Positions 14,063 to 18,985 of a stretch of DNA of 18,985 nt are shown here, piece after piece; position 1 is the first letter of the stretch, and each line of letters opens with the position of its first letter. The notes below the pieces were generated by a model, which saw only the letters and a program-made list of their open reading frames with translations, made no database searches and was not told the DNA's origin. A program made the translations under genes and the position numbers. Location of the stretch: assembly GCA_963750015.1 (NCBI GenBank), contig CAVVPU010000037.1, positions 1 through 18,985 of the forward strand, in the 5' to 3' direction. The DNA comes from CAVVNC01 sp963750015. Its GTDB lineage: Bacteria; Desulfobacterota; Syntrophorhabdia; Syntrophorhabdales; WCHB1-27.

Positions 14063-14841
14063 TCGTGGAAGACCGACTGATCATTGGAGGCAGGGAGCTG
14101 CCGAGCAGATTCCTCCTGGGTACAGGAAAGTTTGCCCACAAAGAGACGATGAGGGAAGCCATAATCGGCTCGGGAGCCGGGGTCGTGACAGTGGCCCTGC
14201 GCCGGATCGATCTGGAGCGGAACGAGGAGAACATCCTTTCTTACCTGCCCGAAGGCATCACCCTCATGGTCAACACGTCGGGGGCGCGCAATGCGATTGA
14301 GGCCGCCCGGATCGCCCGGATCGCCCGTGAAGCGGGCTACGGCAACTGGGTAAAGATCGAGGTCATCAACGACAGCAGGTACCTGCTGCCCGACAACGAC
14401 GAGACCATAAAGGCCACGGAGATCCTGGCATCGGAAGGCTTCGTGGTCCTCCCCTACATGCACCCCGACCTCTATGCGGCCCGAGCCCTCGTAAAGGCAG
14501 GGGCGGCGGCAATCATGCCTCTCGGCTCCCTCATAGGCTCCAACCAGGGGCTGAAGATGCGGACATTAATCGAGGTGATCATCGAGGAGGTCAGGGAGGT
14601 GCCGATCATCGTCGACGCGGGGATCGGCCGTCCTTCCCATGCGGCAGAGGCAATGGAGATCGGCGCCGATGGGGTGCTCGTCAATACGGCGGTAGCCGTG
14701 GCCGAGGACCCGGTCCTCATGGCCATCGCCTTCGCCCGGGGTGTGGAAGCGGGAAGGATGGCGTGGCAGGCAAAAGGGGGTAAAGCGAGCGCGAGGGCAA
14801 GCGCCTCGTCTCCCCTTACAGGGTTTCTCCACGATGAATAG
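14059..14841 (+). CDS. thiG: Thiazole synthase ThiG
   Basis: A 260-residue TIM-barrel enzyme that condenses 1-deoxyxylulose 5-phosphate, the ThiS thiocarboxylate and 2-iminoacetate into the thiazole phosphate. Visible landmarks are LIIGGRELPSRFLLGTGKFA, VTVALRR (43-49), GNWVKIEVIND with the Schiff-base Lys99, LPYMHPDLYAARAL (helix after strand), AAAIMPLGSLIGSNQG, PIIVDAGIGRPSHAAEAMEI and ADGVLVNTAVAVAEDP. The C-terminal tail SASSPLTGF is typical of the family. It starts within the thiS stop codon and ends by overlapping thiH by 8 bases. Confidence 0.97.
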   Translation: MIVEDRLIIGGRELPSRFLLGTGKFAHKETMREAIIGSGAGVVTVALRRIDLERNEENILSYLPEGITLMVNTSGARNAIEAARIARIAREAGYGNWVKIEVINDSRYLLPDNDETIKATEILASEGFVVLPYMHPDLYAARALVKAGAAAIMPLGSLIGSNQGLKMRTLIEVIIEEVREVPIIVDAGIGRPSHAAEAMEIGADGVLVNTAVAVAEDPVLMAIAFARGVEAGRMAWQAKGGKASARASASSPLTGFLHDE

Positions 14842-15886
14842 AATAAGCTCCATCGACCCGTTCCGCATCGGTTTCGACGACCTGGAGATGATTTTCGAAT
14901 CCGATGACAGGGGACTCCTCGAAGAACTGGCCCAGGCGGCACGTGACACGACGCGCCAATACTTCGGCCGGGTCCTCACGCTTTACGCCCCCCTTTACAT
15001 ATCCAACTATTGTCAGAACCGGTGCGTCTATTGCGGCTTTCACGGCGGCCGCACAGAGGTGGAGCGAAAAAAACTCAGGCCTGACGAGATCGAAGCGGAA
15101 TGCGCGGCCCTCGCACGTTCGGGAATCCAAAGCTGCCTCATACTTACAGGCGAATCGCGCCTTCATTCGCCTCCGGCCTATATAGAAGCCGCAGTATCTG
15201 TGGCCGCCCGGTATTTCCCGAGCGTCTCCCTCGAAGTCTACGCAATGGAGACCGAAGAATACAATCGCCTCTATCGTGCGGGGGTCGACGGGGTGACCAT
15301 GTTCCAGGAAACCTACGACCGGAAGCGTTACGCGGAACTCCATCCGGCAGGGCCGAAAAAGGACTACGATTACAGGCTGAACGCCCCGGAAAGGATAGCA
15401 GAAGCCGGGATAAGGCAGATCGGCATGGGCGCTTTACTGGGGCTCGCCGAGTGGCGTGCGGAAGTCCCCCGGCTCTTCCGCCACGTGCGCTATCTCGAAA
15501 AGAAATATCCGGGAGTAGAATATACCCTCTCTTTTCCCCGCATCAGGCCCGTTTCCCATGACGACCGGCGCTACTTCCCGGTTTCGGACCTCGATATGGT
15601 GAAGATCATTGCCGTGGGAAGGCTCCTCTTTCCCCGGGCGGGGATCAATCTTTCCACAAGGGAAGACCCGGAGTTCAGGGACCACATCATCGGCCTCGGC
15701 GTCACCAAGATGTCGGCAGGCTCAATGACGACCGTCGGAGGATACGCCGCGTCCGGAGGGGTGCACGGTACGGATGGCCAGTTCGAGGTCCATGACCGCC
15801 GCAGCGTGGCCGAGATCAAGGTCATGTTGAAGAAGGCGGGCTTCGACCCGGTGGTCACCGACTGGCGTCACATCGTCAATGAGTAA
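14834..15886 (+). CDS. thiH: 2-iminoacetate synthase ThiH (radical SAM)
   Basis: A 350-residue radical SAM enzyme that cleaves tyrosine to dehydroglycine (2-iminoacetate) and p-cresol, the oxygen-sensitive alternative to glycine oxidase ThiO. The cluster motif CxxxCxxC is at C60/C64/C67 (YCQNRCVYCGF). Further family blocks are CLILTGESR, SVSLEVYAMETEEYNRLYRA, GVDGVTMFQETYDRKRYAEL, IGMGALLGLAEWR, SFPRIRP and LSTREDPEFRDH. ATG 14834 is chosen because it gives the standard family N-terminus (MNRISSIDPF) and overlaps the thiG stop. An in-frame TTG-type extension upstream lies inside thiG and is unlikely. The ribosome binding site is weak, consistent with coupling to thiG. Confidence 0.95.
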   Translation: MNRISSIDPFRIGFDDLEMIFESDDRGLLEELAQAARDTTRQYFGRVLTLYAPLYISNYCQNRCVYCGFHGGRTEVERKKLRPDEIEAECAALARSGIQSCLILTGESRLHSPPAYIEAAVSVAARYFPSVSLEVYAMETEEYNRLYRAGVDGVTMFQETYDRKRYAELHPAGPKKDYDYRLNAPERIAEAGIRQIGMGALLGLAEWRAEVPRLFRHVRYLEKKYPGVEYTLSFPRIRPVSHDDRRYFPVSDLDMVKIIAVGRLLFPRAGINLSTREDPEFRDHIIGLGVTKMSAGSMTTVGGYAASGGVHGTDGQFEVHDRRSVAEIKVMLKKAGFDPVVTDWRHIVNE

Positions 15887-15902
15887 GACTTAAGACGGAA
15901 AG

Positions 15903-15931
15903 ACTCCCCAGGTCAAACCAGGTTGGGGAGT
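15903..15931 (-). terminator. Hairpin between convergent thiH and the hypothetical gene
   Basis: ACTCCCCA (15903-15910) pairs perfectly with TGGGGAGT (15924-15931), and the loop can close further through GGT/ACC. On the minus strand it is followed by a moderately T-rich run (CTTTCCGTCTT); on the plus strand no T-run follows. It overlaps the last codons of the minus-strand gene. It probably acts as the barrier between the convergent transcripts. Confidence 0.45.
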
Positions 15932-16407
15932 ATCCACTGCTTGATCACCCTCGCGAGGCGCGGGCAATAGGGTCCGTGGGCCTCCCGGTTTATCTGGATG
16001 TTGTCGGCGGTCGTGCATTCCAGCCTCAGCATCGAGCCTTCCTGGAAAGACCGGGAGTCGCTGTCGAAGTCGTACTTTTCCGCAGTCACCCTCACGGAGT
16101 TGATCCTCTTTCTTGCCGAGAAGAGCTTGAAGGAGTCTGTGTCTGTCGCGGTCTCCCCGAAGCCGTCGACCAGCATGATGTATCTGTCTGAGAAGAGCCA
16201 AAGGTCTCGAAGAAAGAAACCTTTTTCGCAATCACCGCTCCCGCAGGTGGCGTAAAGGTCCTTCAGCTTCTCTCCGGTCATGCGCGAGAATGTGTCGGCG
16301 AAGCGCTTGACCCGCTCTTCGGCATTGGCGAGATTTTTCGGCTCTCCTGACAGGGACAGGAAATCTCTGATCTTTTCCAGGACTTGTTCATCGTACTCAT
16401 TAATCAT
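15913..16407 (-). CDS. Hypothetical cytoplasmic protein of 164 residues
   Basis: I do not recognise a family. No signal peptide or membrane segment is visible. The N-terminal third is helical and charged (EKIRDFLSLSGEPKNLANAE). The middle and C-terminal parts look rich in beta strands (LRDLWLFSDRYIMLVDGFGE, SMLRLECTTADNIQIN) and it ends with a helix (RLARVIKQWILPNLV). Four cysteines (55, 60, 131, 148) are spread out, including a CGSGDC pair. The ATG has AAAGGGA upstream. It lies 89 bases downstream of cydB in the same direction, so it could be cotranscribed with the oxidase, but nothing ties it to oxidase assembly. It does not resemble CydX, CydH or CydCD. Confidence 0.7.
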   Translation of the reverse strand: MINEYDEQVLEKIRDFLSLSGEPKNLANAEERVKRFADTFSRMTGEKLKDLYATCGSGDCEKGFFLRDLWLFSDRYIMLVDGFGETATDTDSFKLFSARKRINSVRVTAEKYDFDSDSRSFQEGSMLRLECTTADNIQINREAHGPYCPRLARVIKQWILPNLV

Positions 16408-16496
16408 GGTGTCGTCCCTTTCTTTTCTTATGTCTGCACAAGGCTGTATACAAGGACTTTATCGGTCTTTTCGGGTGATTTCTTTAGGTGGGCGGA

Positions 16497-17507
16497 TCAA
16501 AGGCTGCGCCCGGCCACCTTCTCCTTCAGAAAGAGCCGATAGATCCACGCCTGGTAGACGATCACCAGAGGAACGAAGACGCACGCGACGCAGAGCATGA
16601 TGGCAAGAGTAGCGGGTCCCGATGCTGCATTGCTCACGGAGAGGCCAAAGGCAGCATCGAGGGTGGAAGGAAGGAGAAAAGGATAGAGCCCCAAGACACC
16701 GAAGAGCACGACAAATAAGATAAGAGCGAATGAAGAGAGGAGGGCCCTGGCCCACATGCCTTTGGCCATGAGATAAAGCATGAGAAGGAGCGCGAGGACC
16801 GCGCAAAACGGGATGAGGAGCAAAAGGGGCGCTGCTATATAGTTGTTCCAGAGTCTCGTATAGAAAAAGCTGAGAAAAAGGAAGACGACGGCCAGCAGAG
16901 CGAGGGGAAACCACAGGAGCCGGGCCAAGGTGCGGGTCCGCTCCCGGCTTTCGCCCCTCGATCTGTGGATGATCCACAGGGAGCCATGGACAAGGAAAAG
17001 GGAGAGAAAGAAGAGGCCCCCAATGATGCCGTAGGGGTTGAGGAGAGTGAGAAGGTTTCCGTGAAAAATGCCCTCTCCATCGATGGGGATACCCTTGAAG
17101 ATGTTGGCGAAAGCCACACCGAAGAGCAGGGCCGGCAGGAAGCTGCCCACCAGGACCCCTGCGTCGGCAAAGGCCCGCCACGAAGAGCCGGGCCGCCGGT
17201 TCCTGAACTCGATGGAGACTGCCCTGATGATGAGGCCGAAAAGGATTAGCATGAGGGGCGTATAGAAGGCGCTGAAAAGGGTCGCATAGGCGGCGGGGAA
17301 AGCGGCGAAAGTGACGCCTCCGGCAGTGATGAGCCAGACTTCGTTCCCGTCCCAGAAAGGGCCTATGGTGGCGAGAAGGTCCCTCTTCTCTACCTCGGAC
17401 CTGCCCACGAGAGGTGAAAGGATGCCCACGCCCAGGTCGAAGCCCCCGAGCATGAAATAGACTGCCCATAATATACCCCACAAGAGAAACCATATGGATT
17501 CAAGCAT
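16497..17507 (-). CDS. cydB: Cytochrome bd ubiquinol oxidase subunit II
   Basis: A 336-residue inner-membrane protein with eight or nine hydrophobic helices. It carries the CydB landmarks GGFDLGVGIL (21-30), IGPFWDGNEVWLITAGGVTF (48-67), FGLIIRAVSIEFRNR and LTLLNPYGIIGGL, and ends with VYQAWIYRLFLKEKVAGRSL. Length is slightly below the usual 360-380. It pairs with CydA to form the quinol oxidase that reduces oxygen to water with high affinity. It starts 17 bases after cydA with a GGAG site. No cydX or cydCD genes are visible nearby. Confidence 0.96.
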   Translation of the reverse strand: MLESIWFLLWGILWAVYFMLGGFDLGVGILSPLVGRSEVEKRDLLATIGPFWDGNEVWLITAGGVTFAAFPAAYATLFSAFYTPLMLILFGLIIRAVSIEFRNRRPGSSWRAFADAGVLVGSFLPALLFGVAFANIFKGIPIDGEGIFHGNLLTLLNPYGIIGGLFFLSLFLVHGSLWIIHRSRGESRERTRTLARLLWFPLALLAVVFLFLSFFYTRLWNNYIAAPLLLLIPFCAVLALLLMLYLMAKGMWARALLSSFALILFVVLFGVLGLYPFLLPSTLDAAFGLSVSNAASGPATLAIMLCVACVFVPLVIVYQAWIYRLFLKEKVAGRSL

Positions 17508-17524
17508 TCCCCTATCTCCTTGCT

Positions 17525-18844
17525 CTATGCATAATCATGATCGGGAGCCGCAGGGCCCTTTCTCACGGCCTGGGCCATGAGCCAGAAAGCCAATATGCCG
17601 ATCAGGGCGTAAACGACCACGAAAGCCACGAGCGAGACTGCCACCTGGGAGGCAGCCACAGGGGAAACGGCGTGGGTCGTCTTCATGAGTCCGTAGACTA
17701 TCCAGGGCTGCCTTCCCACCTCGGTCACGGTCCACCCCAGCAAACAGACGAGGTAAGGAAGCGGGATGACCCAGGTAAGTACCTTGAGCAGGAGCCGGCT
17801 CGATTCGATGCGCCGAGCGCGAATCCCGGCGGCGAGAGCGAGGAGAAGCAGGAGCATGCCCAGACCGACCATGAGGCGGAAGGCGAGATACGTGATGAGC
17901 ACTGGGGGGCGCTCGTCCCGAGCTATGTCCCGAAGGCCCGTCACCCTCGCATGGGGCGAATGAAAGGCGAGCATGCTCAGGGCGCCCGGTATTCTGCCGA
18001 TCTCGAACCGATTTGTTGCCGTCGAGTCGTCAGGCATTGCGAGAAGATAGATCGGGGCTTCTGTCTGGGTGACCCAATTGACTTCGAGGGAGGCGAGCTT
18101 GGCAGGCTGAATACGGGCGAGGTTGGCCCCGTGCATGTGTCCCTCCATCACGACGAAGAGGGAGAATATGACTGCCATTGTGGCGCCTATCTTGAAGGAC
18201 TTGATGAAGAGGGGCAGGAACTGTTTACGGGCGATGTGATAGGCGGCGACGCCCATGACGAAGAAGCCCGTGGTGACGTAGGATGCGGCTAGGGTATGCA
18301 TGATCGTAAGGGCGGCATAACCCTGGGAGACGACGGCCCAGAGGTCGGATAGGACCGGATGACCGGCCTTCATGACGTACCCCACGGGATTCTGCATCCA
18401 CGAGTTGGCGATGAGTATCCAGACTGCCGAGAGGTTCGCCGCGAAGGCGACGAGCCAGATGCACATTGTGTGAAGCCGCGGAGAAAGCCGTTTCCAGCCC
18501 AGGGCCCAGGCGCCGATAAAGGTCGATTCCAGAAAAAAGGCCACCGTGGCTTCTATTGCGAGGAGGGGCCCGAAAATGTCTCCGACATAGCGCGAGTATC
18601 GGGACCAGTTGGTCCCGAATTGGAATTCCAGGGTAAGGCCGGTGACCACTCCGACGACGAAGTTGAGAAGGAAGAGCCTGCCCCAGAACCGGGTCATCGC
18701 CTTGTACTCCTCCTTCTTCGTCCTGAGATAGGCGGTCTCCATGATGGCAAGGAGGATGGAGAGACCGAGGGTCAGGGGCACGAAGAGAAAATGAAAATAG
18801 GTTGCTACAGCGAATTGAAGCCGTGACAAGAGCGCCACATCCAT
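17525..18844 (-). CDS. cydA: Cytochrome bd ubiquinol oxidase subunit I, short Q-loop type
   Basis: A 439-residue haem-binding subunit. Likely haem ligands and key residues can be placed by family comparison: His18 (YFHFLFVPLTLG), His183 (LTIMHTLAASYVTTGF) and Met325 in FRLMVGLGM, plus the conserved acidic pair Glu98/Glu106 (IEATVAFFLES). GRQPW is at 378-382. The quinol-binding Q-loop (about 245-315) is short compared with the 522-residue Escherichia coli protein, placing it in the short Q-loop class found in many anaerobes. AGGAGG lies 8 bases before the ATG. It is the first gene of a cydAB transcript. In an otherwise anaerobic gene set its role is probably oxygen scavenging or micro-oxic respiration (inference). 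Confidence 0.96.
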   Translation of the reverse strand: MDVALLSRLQFAVATYFHFLFVPLTLGLSILLAIMETAYLRTKKEEYKAMTRFWGRLFLLNFVVGVVTGLTLEFQFGTNWSRYSRYVGDIFGPLLAIEATVAFFLESTFIGAWALGWKRLSPRLHTMCIWLVAFAANLSAVWILIANSWMQNPVGYVMKAGHPVLSDLWAVVSQGYAALTIMHTLAASYVTTGFFVMGVAAYHIARKQFLPLFIKSFKIGATMAVIFSLFVVMEGHMHGANLARIQPAKLASLEVNWVTQTEAPIYLLAMPDDSTATNRFEIGRIPGALSMLAFHSPHARVTGLRDIARDERPPVLITYLAFRLMVGLGMLLLLLALAAGIRARRIESSRLLLKVLTWVIPLPYLVCLLGWTVTEVGRQPWIVYGLMKTTHAVSPVAASQVAVSLVAFVVVYALIGILAFWLMAQAVRKGPAAPDHDYA

Positions 18845-18906
18845 GCGGTTTCCTCCTCAACTATCGACGAAGGGACAGTCGCAATGCCTTCACAATCATC
18901 ACGGGG

Positions 18907-18936
18907 ATAGTAATTCGAGCTCTATCCGGTTGTCAA
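18907..18936 (-). promoter_or_regulatory. Sigma-70-like promoter of cydAB
   Basis: On the minus strand a perfect TTGACA (18931-18936) and TACTAT (18907-18912) are 18 bases apart. The start would be near 18900, giving a leader of about 55 bases before the cydA ATG. Confidence 0.65.
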
Positions 18937-18958
18937 TGACAAACGTCATTCATATAAT
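18930..18958 (+). promoter_or_regulatory. Divergent sigma-70-like promoter facing away from cydA
   Basis: On the plus strand TTGTCA (18930-18935) and a perfect TATAAT (18953-18958) are separated by 17 bases. Its -35 overlaps the -35 of the cydA promoter on the other strand. The start would be near 18965. Confidence 0.6.
18935..18950. promoter_or_regulatory. 16-bp palindrome between the divergent promoters, CRP/FNR-like
   Basis: AATGAC and GTCATT form a perfect inverted repeat around AAAC. The 5-4-5 layout (ATGAC-N4-GTCAT) resembles sites of CRP/FNR-superfamily regulators such as FNR or HcpR/DNR. Its centre lies about 42.5 bases upstream of the predicted cydA start, the class II activator position, and within the spacer of the divergent promoter, a repressor position. 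Confidence 0.5.
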
Positions 18959-18964
18959 GTGGAA

Positions 18965-18985
18965 ATGAAGACCTCTCTTCGATTG
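18965..18985 (+). CDS. Possible first codons of a divergent gene, cut by the window end
   Basis: An ATG at the predicted start of the divergent promoter opens MKTSLRL before the sequence ends. It would be leaderless or nearly so; the real start may lie further downstream. Seven codons allow no family call. Confidence 0.2.

Overview
This window comes from a Gram-negative, probably anaerobic or micro-oxic bacterium. It has an outer-membrane TonB-dependent receptor, a TonB protein, a radical-SAM ThiH (the anaerobic route to the thiazole precursor), a 4Fe-4S aldo/keto reductase, an FmdE protein and a cytochrome bd oxidase. A Desulfobacterota (former Deltaproteobacteria) host such as a Syntrophorhabdus relative fits, but that is an inference from gene content and not a proof.

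Layout. Positions 1-1090 are a decaying accessory stretch: a broken hicB antitoxin remnant and an unrecognised secreted-protein gene split by a frameshift. Positions 1088-1564 are non-coding and rich in hairpins and inverted repeats. From 12740 down to 1565 every gene is on the minus strand: a class III (MolA/BtuF-type) substrate-binding protein, a TonB-dependent receptor (frameshifted), a TonB protein, a DUF4213/DUF364 protein, an FmdE protein, a SAM methyltransferase, a FecCD/MolB-type permease, a MolC/BtuD-type ATPase, a second paralogous methyltransferase, and an aldo/keto reductase with its own promoter. Positions 12741-13265 are a divergent intergenic region with a promoter on each side and a 27-bp inverted repeat. 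Positions 13266-15886 on the plus strand are a tightly overlapped thiE-thiS-thiG-thiH operon. Positions 15913-18844 on the minus strand are cydA-cydB plus a hypothetical gene, and the last 140 bases hold two overlapping divergent promoters around a palindrome.

The most interesting part is the 10-kb minus-strand cluster. The transporter type alone (TonB receptor, binding protein, FecCD permease, ATPase) would normally be called iron-siderophore or cobalamin uptake. However, the promoter of the binding-protein gene overlaps a site whose half-sites and spacing match, as I remember it, the Escherichia coli modA operator for ModE, and the receptor promoter is followed at its predicted start site by a second ModE-like palindrome. 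Together with FmdE, a family first found with molybdenum formylmethanofuran dehydrogenase, this suggests a ModE-controlled, TonB-dependent molybdate or tungstate (possibly metallophore-bound) uptake system. It would use a MolABC-type importer and carry three further components of unknown role: the DUF364 protein and two paralogous methyltransferases. One of these methyltransferases has an N-terminal extension encoded by an in-frame 102-bp tandem repeat.

The remaining genes are conventional: thiamine thiazole synthesis and coupling, and a bd-type quinol oxidase for oxygen scavenging or micro-oxic respiration.
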